From: Litorilituus sp. | Lineage (GTDB): Bacteria > Pseudomonadota > Gammaproteobacteria > Enterobacterales > Alteromonadaceae | Assembly (NCBI GenBank): GCA_030754235.1 | Contig: JASMAS010000046.1 | Span: forward strand, 24,065-88,064 | Direction: 5' to 3' | DNA: 64,000 nucleotides | Part shown: piece by piece, positions 55,708 through 64,000 of the stretch | Layout of the letters: each line of letters opens with the position of its first letter | Numbering within the stretch: the stretch's first letter is position 1 | Translations under genes and position numbers: made by a program | Notes under the pieces: model-generated | What the model was told of the DNA's origin: nothing | The model's database searches: none | What the model saw: only the letters and a program-made list of their open reading frames with translations

Positions 55708-57180
55708 ATGAACACATTATCACAACTACAACCAAACAGTTTATGGCAATTATTTGAAAAAATTTGCAGCATTCCACATCCCTCTAAGCATGAACAAAAA
55801 ATCTCTCTTTGGATTCAGGATTGGGCGAAAGATCTTGGTTTAGCGGTCAAAGAAGACGACGTAGGCAACCTTGCCATAGCAAAACCGGCTACCAAAGGCA
55901 TGGAAGATAGAAAAGGCATTATATTACAAGCCCATATGGACATGGTTCCACAAAAAAACAATGACACTAACCATGATTTTTTAGTTGACCCTATTCGCCC
56001 TTATATAGTAACAGAAAGTGACGGTGACTGGGTCACTGCCCAAGGCACCACGTTAGGGGCAGATAATGGTGTAGGCTTAGCCTCTGCACTTGCAGTCTTA
56101 GCCAGTGATGAAATTCCCCATGGCCCGCTTGAGGTTTTAGTCACCATTGATGAAGAAGCAGGTATGACAGGTGCTTTTGGTTTACAACCTAACTGGCTTG
56201 AGGGAGATATTTTAATTAATACCGACTCAGAGCAAGAAGGCGAAGTATACATGGGCTGTGCTGGCGGCATTGATGGCTCAGCCACATTTGACTTAAATTT
56301 TGATGAGGTACCGTATAACTACCAAGCTTTTAATCTATCTATCTCAGGATTAAAAGGTGGACACTCAGGTGTAGATATTCACACCGGACGCGCAAATGCT
56401 AACAAATTATTAGTGCGTTTTTTATTAGATGCCAGTAATGAATTTGATATTCGTTTAACTGAGCTTAATGGCGGCAGCTTACGCAATGCTATTCCACGTG
56501 AGGCGAATGCTAGTTTTGTTGTTAGCAACACACATGTAGAACCACTAAAAGCAGCTTTAACACAATATTTAACCACGATAAAAACCAATTTAAGCGCCAT
56601 TGAAACTGATATTGATATGCTATTAATATCACCAGAGAACTTCGAGCAATGTTGGCAAAAAAGCATACAAAGCCGAATATTGCGTGCATTAAATGCTTGC
56701 CCAAATGGTGTAATTCGCATGAGTGATGACATTGAAGGCATTGTTGAAAGCTCCCTTAACTTAGGTGTTGTTCAAACACGAGGCAGTAAATTCAACGCAC
56801 TTGCGCTAATTCGTAGTTTACATGACGATGGCCGTGTAGAGACTCAGCGAACCGTACAATCAGTATTTGAATTAGCAGGTGCTGACATAACATTTTCAGG
56901 GGCGTATCCGGGTTGGAAACCCAATACAGATTCAGCCATTATGCAAACCGTCAGTGAAACTTACCAAGAATTATTCGACAAAACACCTGCGGTTATGGTC
57001 ATTCATGCGGGGTTAGAATGTGGTTTATTTAAAACAGCATACCCGCACTGGGATATGGTATCCATTGGGCCAACAATAAAATTTCCTCACTCGCCTGATG
57101 AAAAGATCCAGATCAGCACCGTAGAGCAATATTGGCAGTTATTAACGGCAGTGTTAGCCAAAGCACCTAAAAAATCATAA
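55708..57180 (+). CDS. pepD: Cytosol non-specific dipeptidase (aminoacyl-histidine dipeptidase)
   Basis: PepD is an M20-family zinc dipeptidase. The 490-residue protein has the metal-binding motifs LQAHMDMVPQK, TTLGADNGVG and TIDEEAGMTGAFG, then NTDSEQEGEVYMGCAGG, and HAGLECGLF near the C-terminus. The frame is open from 55633 and would overlap slmA; ATG 55708 (MNTLSQLQ) follows AAAGGACACCTC and matches family starts. It is cytoplasmic. The link to slmA is probably only positional. Confidence 0.95.
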   Translation: MNTLSQLQPNSLWQLFEKICSIPHPSKHEQKISLWIQDWAKDLGLAVKEDDVGNLAIAKPATKGMEDRKGIILQAHMDMVPQKNNDTNHDFLVDPIRPYIVTESDGDWVTAQGTTLGADNGVGLASALAVLASDEIPHGPLEVLVTIDEEAGMTGAFGLQPNWLEGDILINTDSEQEGEVYMGCAGGIDGSATFDLNFDEVPYNYQAFNLSISGLKGGHSGVDIHTGRANANKLLVRFLLDASNEFDIRLTELNGGSLRNAIPREANASFVVSNTHVEPLKAALTQYLTTIKTNLSAIETDIDMLLISPENFEQCWQKSIQSRILRALNACPNGVIRMSDDIEGIVESSLNLGVVQTRGSKFNALALIRSLHDDGRVETQRTVQSVFELAGADITFSGAYPGWKPNTDSAIMQTVSETYQELFDKTPAVMVIHAGLECGLFKTAYPHWDMVSIGPTIKFPHSPDEKIQISTVEQYWQLLTAVLAKAPKKS

Positions 57181-57266
57181 CCTTGATAATTTACTTGCGT
57201 TCATGCTTGCGCTAGTGTTGATAACAAAACAAATCAACCCTAGCGCTAATCAGCTAACACACCCCA

Positions 57267-57285
57267 AATAAGAACTGTTATCATT
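57267..57285. promoter_or_regulatory. Fur-box-like site upstream of fbpA
   Basis: AATAAGAACTGTTATCATT, a 9-1-9 dyad with 7 of 9 half-site pairs matching, and close to the consensus around GATAATGATAATCATTATC. It lies 76 bases before fbpA, and matches the site at 61193-61211 at most positions. Iron-dependent repression of fbpABC is expected. Confidence 0.68.
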
Positions 57286-57361
57286 TACTTTGTGGTGTAT
57301 TTACGATATTCTTTTCTCTATTATCAATATTACTGCCTGATATAAGGCTAAAGTAGGTTTA

Positions 57362-58384
57362 ATGCTCCAAAAATTAATAAATTTTTTTTCTAAGACCATC
57401 ATATCTATCTCGTTAATCATAACAACATTCTCTGCTTCAGCGATTGACGAAGTTAATGTGTACTCATACCGACAAGCCTTTTTGGTTGAACCTTTATTTG
57501 AACAGTTTACTAAACAGTCAGGTATCAAAGTCAATGTGGTTTTTGCCAAAAAAGGGATGGCTGAACGCCTAGCCCGCGAAGGTCAATATAGCCCTGCCGA
57601 CATTTTACTGACTACAGATATCAGTCGTTTAATTGAACTACGCGATCGTGATTTATTACAAGCAAACAACGCTGAAGTCTTGATTGATGCCATTCCTAGC
57701 CAATACCGTTCTACAGACAATACTTGGTTCGCCTTAACAACCCGTGTTCGTAATATCTATTCTTCTAAACGTTTAGGTGATATAAATATTAGCTATGAAG
57801 ATTTAGCGGACAGTCAATATAAGGGTCGTATTTGTACCCGTAGTGGTAAACACCCTTATACCGTAGCATTAGTTGCCTCAATGATAGCTGAACATGGTGA
57901 AACAAAAACACTCGCTTGGTTAGAAAGCTTTAAAGCTAATTTAGCACGAAAACCACAGGGCAATGATAGAGGTCAAGTACAGGCCATTCATCAAAACCTA
58001 TGTGACATATCGTTAGGTAACAGCTATTATTTTGGCAAAATGCTTAAAGATAAAAATCAAAAAGTTTGGGCCGATGGGGTTAATATCAACTTTCCTAATC
58101 AAAATAATCGCGGAGCTCACGTTAATATTTCAGGTATTGGTTTAGCAAAACACTCTCCAAATTTAGACAATGCCAAAGCGTTGATGGCATTTTTAGTTTC
58201 CAAGCCAGCACAACAACTGTATGCTGAAACGAATATGGAATATCCTGTACGTCCCGGTGTAGCACCCTCAAAATTAGTCGCGTCATGGGGTGACTTTAAA
58301 GCCGATACTTTATCATTAGAAACAATTGCGAAAAATAGAAAATTAGCATTAAAATTAATAGATAAAGCTAGGTTTGACCTATAA
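57362..58384 (+). CDS. fbpA: Fe(3+) ABC transporter, periplasmic binding protein
   Basis: The 340-residue protein has a signal peptide (about 1-27, cut after ASA) and the ferric-binding FbpA/FutA fold. NVYSYRQAFLVEPLFEQFTKQSGIKVNVVFAKKG is the first conserved block; NSYYFGKML holds the tyrosine pair that binds iron in this family. The protein is not a lipoprotein. The ATG follows TAGGTTTA. It is the first gene of fbpABC, behind a Fur-like site. Confidence 0.91.
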   Translation: MLQKLINFFSKTIISISLIITTFSASAIDEVNVYSYRQAFLVEPLFEQFTKQSGIKVNVVFAKKGMAERLAREGQYSPADILLTTDISRLIELRDRDLLQANNAEVLIDAIPSQYRSTDNTWFALTTRVRNIYSSKRLGDINISYEDLADSQYKGRICTRSGKHPYTVALVASMIAEHGETKTLAWLESFKANLARKPQGNDRGQVQAIHQNLCDISLGNSYYFGKMLKDKNQKVWADGVNINFPNQNNRGAHVNISGIGLAKHSPNLDNAKALMAFLVSKPAQQLYAETNMEYPVRPGVAPSKLVASWGDFKADTLSLETIAKNRKLALKLIDKARFDL

Positions 58385-58412
58385 ATTATTTCAAATAATT
58401 AGATGATTCTTT

Positions 58413-60083
58413 GTGACAAAAATAGTCAAAAACAAACGTGGGCGAAAAGCGCTATTACGTAGCCCTATATATATAACATCATTATTACTGATGATACCTG
58501 TATTGGTGATGTTAGCCGCTGGCGTAAGTGTTTCAACAGATTTATTTAGCCATCTATGGCAAACAGTATTGCCTGACTATATTGCGAACACCTTATTACT
58601 AGGTGTTTTTGTCGTCATATTATCGATAATATTTGGAGTGATTAGTGCCGCGTTAATTGTTCATACCAACATTAAAGGTAAAGCCGTGCTACGCTGGCTT
58701 TTAATGTTGCCACTGGCAATGCCCGCCTATTTAGTTGCTTACCTTTATACCGATCTATTTGATTATGCCGGGCCTGTACAACGTACTATGCGTGCTTGGT
58801 TTCAATGGCAGTCACCCAGTGATTATGTTTTTTTTGATATTCGCACCTTAGGTGGCGCCAGTATTATTATTGCCTTAGTCCTTTTTCCTTATATCTATAT
58901 GTTGGCACGAACCGCCTTTGAACAGCAAGATCAAAACCTATTGCGAGTAAGTCGGTTATTGGGCTTAAGCGCAACACAGAGCTTTTATAAGGTTGCGCTG
59001 CCATTAGCTAGACCTGCTATTGCCGTGGCTGCAAGTTTGGTCTTAATGGAAACCTTAGCTGATTTTGCCACCGTACAATATTTTGCTGTAAACACCTTAA
59101 CCACGGCTATTTATGATACTTGGCTAGGGTATAGTGACTTAGCTGCGGCCAATGCCTTAGCCAGCGTGTTGATGTTGTTTATTTTTTTCACCCTAGTAAT
59201 AGAGCAACGCGCACGGGCTGGCCAAGCACACCAATCAAATCGAATTAATAAAAATCATCAACTGATAAACCTCTCTATCTCTGCACAGTTTTTTGCCAGC
59301 AGTTTTTGCTGGTTGCTTGCCATTGCTGGCTTTATTTTACCTTTTATTCTGTTAGTTATTATGGCTTGGCAACACAGTAATTTTGAACAGTTTTTATTGC
59401 TTGTGCCAACAGGTATTAACAGCATTGAAATTGCAGTTTGGGCAGCAAGCCTGACCACTATTTTGGCTATGCTTTTCACCTTATTTAAACGATTAACCAC
59501 CGGAAAATGGCGCAGCCTACCCATGCAAATTTCAGGTTTCGGCTACGCTATTCCTGGTACAGTATTAGCCATGGCAATGTTATCAACTTTCGCACCTATC
59601 GATTATTTCATTAATGACATTGCTCATTTGCTAGGGTTAAAAAGACCTGGGTTATTATTGTCTGGTTCAATCTTTGCGATTATTTTTGCGTATATAGTGC
59701 GTTTTGCCGCAATTGCCAATGGCACTATTGATAGCGGTATTAAACAAATCCCAAAATCTCTTGATTATGCCCCGGCCAGTTTAGGCGCTAGTTTAATAAA
59801 AACATTAACTAAAATTCATATTCCCTTACTAAAGTCATCCATTTGGGTTGCCTGGCTATTAGTCTTTGTTGAAGCAATGAAAGAATTACCGGCAGTATTA
59901 TTATTAAGACCTTTTAATTATGAGACCTTAAGCACCCACATCTATCAACTTATTTCTGATGAAATGTTAGAGCAAGGAGCCTTAGGCGCCATATTCATTG
60001 TTTTACTAGGTTTATTACCTATTGTGTGGCTTAATCAACATAAAAATGACAGCCATAATAACAACACTGAGGAACAACCGTGA
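58413..60083 (+). CDS. fbpB: Fe(3+) ABC transporter permease
   Basis: The 556-residue inner-membrane protein has about 12 membrane segments in two halves, each with an ABC permease loop (EAA motif; SRLLGLSATQSFYKVALPLARPAI in the first half and ASLGASLIKTLTKIHIPLLKSS in the second). The fused two-half form is usual for FbpB. The start is GTG 58413. Its stop overlaps the GTG start of fbpC by four bases. It forms the channel that FbpC drives. Confidence 0.92.
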   Translation: MTKIVKNKRGRKALLRSPIYITSLLLMIPVLVMLAAGVSVSTDLFSHLWQTVLPDYIANTLLLGVFVVILSIIFGVISAALIVHTNIKGKAVLRWLLMLPLAMPAYLVAYLYTDLFDYAGPVQRTMRAWFQWQSPSDYVFFDIRTLGGASIIIALVLFPYIYMLARTAFEQQDQNLLRVSRLLGLSATQSFYKVALPLARPAIAVAASLVLMETLADFATVQYFAVNTLTTAIYDTWLGYSDLAAANALASVLMLFIFFTLVIEQRARAGQAHQSNRINKNHQLINLSISAQFFASSFCWLLAIAGFILPFILLVIMAWQHSNFEQFLLLVPTGINSIEIAVWAASLTTILAMLFTLFKRLTTGKWRSLPMQISGFGYAIPGTVLAMAMLSTFAPIDYFINDIAHLLGLKRPGLLLSGSIFAIIFAYIVRFAAIANGTIDSGIKQIPKSLDYAPASLGASLIKTLTKIHIPLLKSSIWVAWLLVFVEAMKELPAVLLLRPFNYETLSTHIYQLISDEMLEQGALGAIFIVLLGLLPIVWLNQHKNDSHNNNTEEQP

Positions 60084-61144
60084 GCGAGTTATTAACGATC
60101 AGTAAACTGTCTGTCGAGCTACAAAAAAAGCAAATTTTATCGGGAATTGAACTTAGGCTCTGTGCGGGTGAAATTCTTGGTTTGGTTGGTTCTAGCGGTT
60201 GCGGAAAAACAACCCTATTAAACACCATTGCCGGCTTTATTGAACAAAGTCATGGGCAAATTCAAATAGCCAATAATCCCGCGATTACTCCTGAAAACAT
60301 TACCGCCCCAGAGCACAGAAATATTGGCATGATATTTCAAGATTATGCACTATTTCCCCATTTGACCGTTGAGCAAAACATTTGTTTTGGTATCAATAAA
60401 CTGGCTAAAACTGAACAACAAACGCGAATAATACAACTGCTAGCGCTACTCGAACTTTCAGGGTTAGAAAAACGCTTTCCCCATCAACTCTCAGGTGGTC
60501 AACAGCAGCGTGTTGCTATCGCGAGAGCACTCGCTCCGCAACCAAAATTATTATTGTTAGATGAACCTTTTTCTAATATAGACGCCCGACTACGTAATGA
60601 ACTTATGCTAGAAATGCGTCTATTATTGAAAAAGTTAGAGATGACGGCAATTTTTGTTACCCACAACAAAGACGAAGTATTTACCTTTGCCGATAAAATA
60701 GCACTAATGCACCAAGGAAAAATTTTACAAACGGGTTCACCAGCTCATGTTTGCCAACAACCCAAAAACTGGCAAGTCGCTGACTTTCTACAGCTGGGCA
60801 GCTGGATCCCTGTTCAAATAAAGCAGATCAACACCCATAAAGTTCAATATATCACGGCCATCGGCAGCTTTTATTCAAACTCAATTGCACAGATTACCCA
60901 AGAGAACCAACAACTGTTATTAAAAAATAAACATATTGAGCTCATTGAACAAGGCAAGGCTAACGTTCAAGTTGACTACATTCAAGTTACTGAGCAAGGC
61001 TATCATTACGATTTAAGTAGTTTAGATAATACCGACAACTTAGCATTTCACAAACTTAGCTTTTATAGTGAAACCTTACTTCATCTTGGACAGCAAATTT
61101 CTCTGCAAATAAAATCCCACCAAGCACTCACCTTTATCAAATAG
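60080..61144 (+). CDS. fbpC: Fe(3+) ABC transporter ATP-binding protein
   Basis: The 354-residue ATPase has Walker A GSSGCGKT (37-44), the signature LSGGQQQRVAIARAL, Walker B LLLLDEPFSN and the switch histidine in IFVTHNKDE. A C-terminal domain of about 110 residues follows, as usual for FbpC. It is in the iron-transport operon with fbpA and fbpB, four-base overlap with fbpB. The start is GTG, within a GTGA overlap. Confidence 0.93.
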   Translation: MSELLTISKLSVELQKKQILSGIELRLCAGEILGLVGSSGCGKTTLLNTIAGFIEQSHGQIQIANNPAITPENITAPEHRNIGMIFQDYALFPHLTVEQNICFGINKLAKTEQQTRIIQLLALLELSGLEKRFPHQLSGGQQQRVAIARALAPQPKLLLLDEPFSNIDARLRNELMLEMRLLLKKLEMTAIFVTHNKDEVFTFADKIALMHQGKILQTGSPAHVCQQPKNWQVADFLQLGSWIPVQIKQINTHKVQYITAIGSFYSNSIAQITQENQQLLLKNKHIELIEQGKANVQVDYIQVTEQGYHYDLSSLDNTDNLAFHKLSFYSETLLHLGQQISLQIKSHQALTFIK

Positions 61145-61192
61145 GAACCTTGATTTAGCACAACAAAACGGCAAACTCCCATTGTAATCTCA

Positions 61193-61211
61193 AATGAGAA
61201 CCATTATCATT
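61193..61211. promoter_or_regulatory. Fur box upstream of second TonB receptor
   Basis: AATGAGAACCATTATCATT, a 9-1-9 dyad, is close to the Fur consensus and contains the full ATTATCATT half site. It lies 106 bases before the receptor start. The receptor should be induced when iron is short. Confidence 0.78.
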
Positions 61212-61317
61212 TACACTGCATTGTTAGATCTACTTGTTTACAAGTAGTCAATATTTCATCAACGAAAATTATATTGCTGAAATTATCAGTATTCTAATTC
61301 CAAGGTTAAAAAATTCT

Positions 61318-63456
61318 ATGAGAATAAAATCCAGTGTTTTTTGTGCATTGTTGTGCGCTCTTTCCAGCTATGCCGTTGCTAATGGTGACCAAAAAAACCA
61401 AACAGAACAAATCATCGAAGAAAATATTGAAAAAATTGAAGTGTTCGGTGTACGCCGCCGTTTAACCAGTTCAGGTGCCTTAAAAGACAATATTGCTAAA
61501 ACTGAATTACTCACTGATGAATTTATCGAAAATACCCAAGCGGCTAGTTTGGCAGATGCTATTCAAAACGCCATTGGCATTCGAGTTTCTAACGAATGTT
61601 CCATGTGTGGTGCCAAACGCATCATGATCAACGGTATGAAAGGTGAGCATACCAATGTGTTAATAGATGGCATTCCAATGCACACCATGATTTCAGGCTT
61701 TTATGGTATGGACTCGGTTGCCGCCACTGGCATAGGCGCAATAGAAATTGCTCGCGGCGCAGGAGCCTCATTAACCGCACCGGAAGCTATTGGTGGTACA
61801 GTAAATATGGTCACCAAAGATGCCACAGAAAGAGAAGTACAAGTTAACTTATCTGCTGGTGAACTAGGCTACAGAAAAGCCTCTATTATGGCGATGGGAG
61901 TCAGTGAAGACAATAATAGCCATATTACCTTAGTAGGTCAGTACGATAACAGAGATCAATTTGACGGTGATAACAATGGTGTAAGTGAAAATCCAGTCTT
62001 AACCAACTCATCGATGACCATTTATTTTTCCCACGATTTTAGCCACACCGACAATATACGAATTCGTTACAACCAAAGTAACTCAGAGGTTTTTGGTGGC
62101 CCAGTATTAGGTGATACTGTACACAGTATATCAGACGCATTATCTAGCGTAGCTTACGGTGAGGCTGATAATCTTTTTGTAGATAACGACGTACGCAAAA
62201 CCTACATTGGTAACCCATGGGAAACGGCAGAGTGGGTAAAAACAGACCGAGAGGAAGTCTCTATCAGCTGGTTACATGAAATCAACAGTGATTTTAACAT
62301 TACCACTAGCCTAGCCTCCATAAATCACATTCAAGACTCTTTCTACGAAGGCGTAGATTATTACGCTGAAGATACCATGCTCTATGCTAGCATTCGTGCA
62401 AACTATTACCTCAATGACAGTCACTTACTCACTTTTGGTAGTGATATTCGTCATGAACAAATGCGCTCCGACTCAAGAGCCTTAGAGCTATTAGACAACT
62501 ACGTAGAAGATAGCTTTGACTACATTACCAAAGGCATTTTTATTCAAGATACCTGGACACCACATGAAGATTTTGAACTAGCAACAGCAATTCGTATTGA
62601 TAATATTCAAGCAAATTTTGTTGATAGCTCAAAGCCCGGCACAGAAATAAACAAAACCTTGTTTTCACCACGTATTGATATGCGTTACTTACATAACGAA
62701 CAATTCACATCACGTTTATCTTTTGGTCAAGGCTACCGTGCGCCACTGTCTTTTTTCGAAAGCGATCACGGCATACTTGATTCGGGCAAAGGGTACTTAG
62801 TTGAAGTTGACCAACCTGAACGTTCAAACAGCGCCACTTACTCACTAAACTACGATAACAACAAACTGACCTCAACCTTATCTTTTGCTTATACGCAAGT
62901 AGATCACTTAGCCACATTAGAGCATACCGAAGAAGGCACACCAGTACTAACACAATTAGAGAAGGCTGCTTCAGTAACCGCTATTGATCTGGCAATAAAT
63001 TATCAAATCTTTGAAGAATTAGCACTATCAGCCATTATTGAGCAATACAACTATGACGAAACCTTCAAAGAGTCTTTCGCCATTGCACCAGCAGAACAAC
63101 GAATAACCTTAAGTTCAGACTGGGATTATCAAGGTTGGGATATCATCACATCGGCAACTTGGGTAGGTAGTCGTGATTTAAGTGATTATGGTTATGATGG
63201 TTACAATCGCAACGACGCCACTGAAAAGAAAAGCACCATGGCACCCTCATATTTCACTGTTGATTTAAAAATAGTCAAAGCCCTAAGTAAAGCTTTGAAA
63301 GTCTATATTGGGGCAACAAACTTACTCGACTATAACCAAGCTGATGATATGCAAAGCCCTATCATGTTCGATGCAGAAGGTAACTATGATGTGGTCTACA
63401 TTTATGGTCCATTACGGGGAAGAACCGCCTACGCTGGACTCAAATATGAATTCTAG
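61318..63456 (+). CDS. TonB-dependent outer-membrane receptor with CSMCG plug motif (copy 2)
   Basis: The 712-residue protein has a signal peptide (about 1-22, cut near VANG), a TonB-box-like IEKIEVFGVR stretch (about 37-47), a plug with NECSMCG (C94, C97) and a barrel ending GRTAYAGLKYEF. In the plug region of 75 residues 57 are identical to copy 1 by my count, and both mature lengths are the same. The frame is open to 61234 but only ATG 61318 gives a proper signal peptide. It lies downstream of fbpABC behind its own Fur box, so iron or an iron chelate is the best substrate guess. Its stop overlaps the thioredoxin-fold gene by 11 bases. Confidence 0.91.
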   Translation: MRIKSSVFCALLCALSSYAVANGDQKNQTEQIIEENIEKIEVFGVRRRLTSSGALKDNIAKTELLTDEFIENTQAASLADAIQNAIGIRVSNECSMCGAKRIMINGMKGEHTNVLIDGIPMHTMISGFYGMDSVAATGIGAIEIARGAGASLTAPEAIGGTVNMVTKDATEREVQVNLSAGELGYRKASIMAMGVSEDNNSHITLVGQYDNRDQFDGDNNGVSENPVLTNSSMTIYFSHDFSHTDNIRIRYNQSNSEVFGGPVLGDTVHSISDALSSVAYGEADNLFVDNDVRKTYIGNPWETAEWVKTDREEVSISWLHEINSDFNITTSLASINHIQDSFYEGVDYYAEDTMLYASIRANYYLNDSHLLTFGSDIRHEQMRSDSRALELLDNYVEDSFDYITKGIFIQDTWTPHEDFELATAIRIDNIQANFVDSSKPGTEINKTLFSPRIDMRYLHNEQFTSRLSFGQGYRAPLSFFESDHGILDSGKGYLVEVDQPERSNSATYSLNYDNNKLTSTLSFAYTQVDHLATLEHTEEGTPVLTQLEKAASVTAIDLAINYQIFEELALSAIIEQYNYDETFKESFAIAPAEQRITLSSDWDYQGWDIITSATWVGSRDLSDYGYDGYNRNDATEKKSTMAPSYFTVDLKIVKALSKALKVYIGATNLLDYNQADDMQSPIMFDAEGNYDVVYIYGPLRGRTAYAGLKYEF

Positions 63457-63949
63457 CCTTATTAAGGTACTACTTTTAATTTGCTTATCACCATTAGCGT
63501 TTTTCGCTAGTGGCGAAAGTATTTACCAGCAATCCATGTTACGCCTTAATAGTAACAACCACGAAAAACCAGTTAAGCAAACACTGGCTAACTTTCAAGG
63601 AAAGCCCTTAATAACGGCCTTTTTTATGCCTAACTGTCGCTGGTGCCAGCGCCAACATAAAGCCCTAAAAAAACTACATCAACACTGCCCTAACATACAA
63701 ACTGTTATGCTCGGCGTACAGGGTAGCAAACAAAAACTACGCAAAGCATTACAACGAGAAAAAAACACTTTCCCCGCCTATGTAGCCAACAACACAATTA
63801 TTAAAGCTATAGGTAGCAAAAGTCCTGTGCCCATGATGCTATTTTTTAATACTCAAGGCACTCTCGTATTTAAAACAGTGGGTTACACACCCGAACCTAA
63901 ATTAACAGCGCTGTTCACACAACATAACATTAACGTTTGCAGCGCCTAG
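63446..63949 (+). CDS. Secreted thioredoxin-fold protein coupled to TonB receptor (copy 2)
   Basis: The 167-residue protein has a signal peptide (about 1-23) and a thioredoxin-like domain with FMPNCRWCQRQ (C64, C67) and cis-Pro region SPVPMMLFF. Two further cysteines are C81 and C165. CxxC and C81 fall at exactly the same positions as in copy 1, and the fourth is one residue apart. The ATG at 63446 lies inside the last codons of the receptor gene (11-base overlap), so the two are made together. The frame is open to 63308 but that would run deep into the receptor gene. Redox service of the receptor or of the imported metal is inferred. Confidence 0.84.
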   Translation: MNSSLIKVLLLICLSPLAFFASGESIYQQSMLRLNSNNHEKPVKQTLANFQGKPLITAFFMPNCRWCQRQHKALKKLHQHCPNIQTVMLGVQGSKQKLRKALQREKNTFPAYVANNTIIKAIGSKSPVPMMLFFNTQGTLVFKTVGYTPEPKLTALFTQHNINVCSA

Positions 63950-63974
63950 GACAATATTACCTAAAGGATTACTG

Positions 63975-64000
63975 ATGAAAAATTTCACGCGACCTGTGGT
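63975..64000 (+). CDS. Start of a gene cut by the window edge
   Basis: ATG 63975 follows AAAGGATTACTG and opens a frame reading MKNFTRPV to the end of the window. It begins 25 bases after the thioredoxin-fold gene and so is probably the third gene of that operon. Nothing can be said of its product. Confidence 0.55.

Noticed and set aside
56379..56741. 120-codon open frame opposite pepD
   Set aside because: It is fully inside pepD; the predicted product has no family features and the sense gene is certain.
57301..57549. 82-codon open frame opposite the fbpA start
   Set aside because: It overlaps the fbpA signal peptide region and has no ribosome-binding site; the fbpA reading is supported by family motifs.
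61234..61317. Upstream start for receptor copy 2 at ATG 61234
   Set aside because: It would put 28 residues before a normal signal peptide; ATG 61318 gives a proper exported protein of the same length as copy 1.

Overview
The window looks like a chromosomal segment of an AT-rich marine gammaproteobacterium of the Alteromonadales, most likely Colwelliaceae (Colwellia/Thalassotalea-like). The evidence is protein similarity recognised by eye, conserved gene neighbourhoods, and several TonB receptors plus c-di-GMP proteins. This placement is inference; no 16S gene is present. I see no tRNA, rRNA, CRISPR array, prophage, transposase or plasmid function.

Layout. 0-5.3 kb: the start of a response regulator, lexA with an SOS box, a polysaccharide deacetylase, a DinF-type MATE pump, small membrane proteins and nfuA under a near-perfect IscR-type palindrome. 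5.4-11 kb: a large secreted M14 peptidase, comF, bioH, and a pair consisting of a small helical protein and a HExxH (SprA-like) protein. 11-17.4 kb: rph-pyrE and yicC, separated by a three-gene secreted oxidoreductase cassette (thioredoxin-like, gluconate dehydrogenase subunit 3-like, GMC flavoprotein), then yceH. 17.4-20.5 kb: a TonB receptor with a Cys pair in its plug, translationally coupled to a secreted thioredoxin-fold protein. 20.5-30.6 kb: a TRAP transporter, a divergent Cache-sensor two-component system, and a 2-oxoacid:ferredoxin oxidoreductase operon with a GltD-like FeS flavoprotein. 30.7-40.6 kb: a NYN protein, two c-di-GMP proteins, plsB, an orphan MlaC-like protein, a HupE/UreJ-type membrane protein with an anchor protein, and a DUF1232 protein. 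40.6-57.2 kb: housekeeping genes (ubiCA, glpG-glpE-tdh-kbl, waaA-kdkA, coaD, mutM, rpmBG, radC, coaBC, slmA, pepD). 57.3-64 kb: an FbpABC-type ferric iron ABC transporter and a second copy of the Cys-plug TonB receptor plus thioredoxin-like module, both behind Fur-box-like sites.

How it fits together. Several clusters known from E. coli are present in rearranged form: bioH-comF-nfuA; lexA-dinF-plsB-ubiA-ubiC; and waaA-coaD-mutM-rpmGB-radC-coaBC-slmA-pyrE-rph-yicC, here split by about 40 kb and lacking dut at its usual place. The 20.5-30.6 kb block reads as a possible organic-acid uptake, sensing and oxidation unit.

The most unusual element is the duplicated receptor/thioredoxin module (17.8-20.4 and 61.3-63.9 kb). 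In both copies an outer-membrane receptor carries a CSMCG motif in its plug and overlaps the gene of a secreted CxWC thioredoxin-fold protein with four aligned cysteines. I suggest a redox-linked metal or metal-chelate uptake system, with iron the best guess from the FbpABC and Fur context of the second copy.
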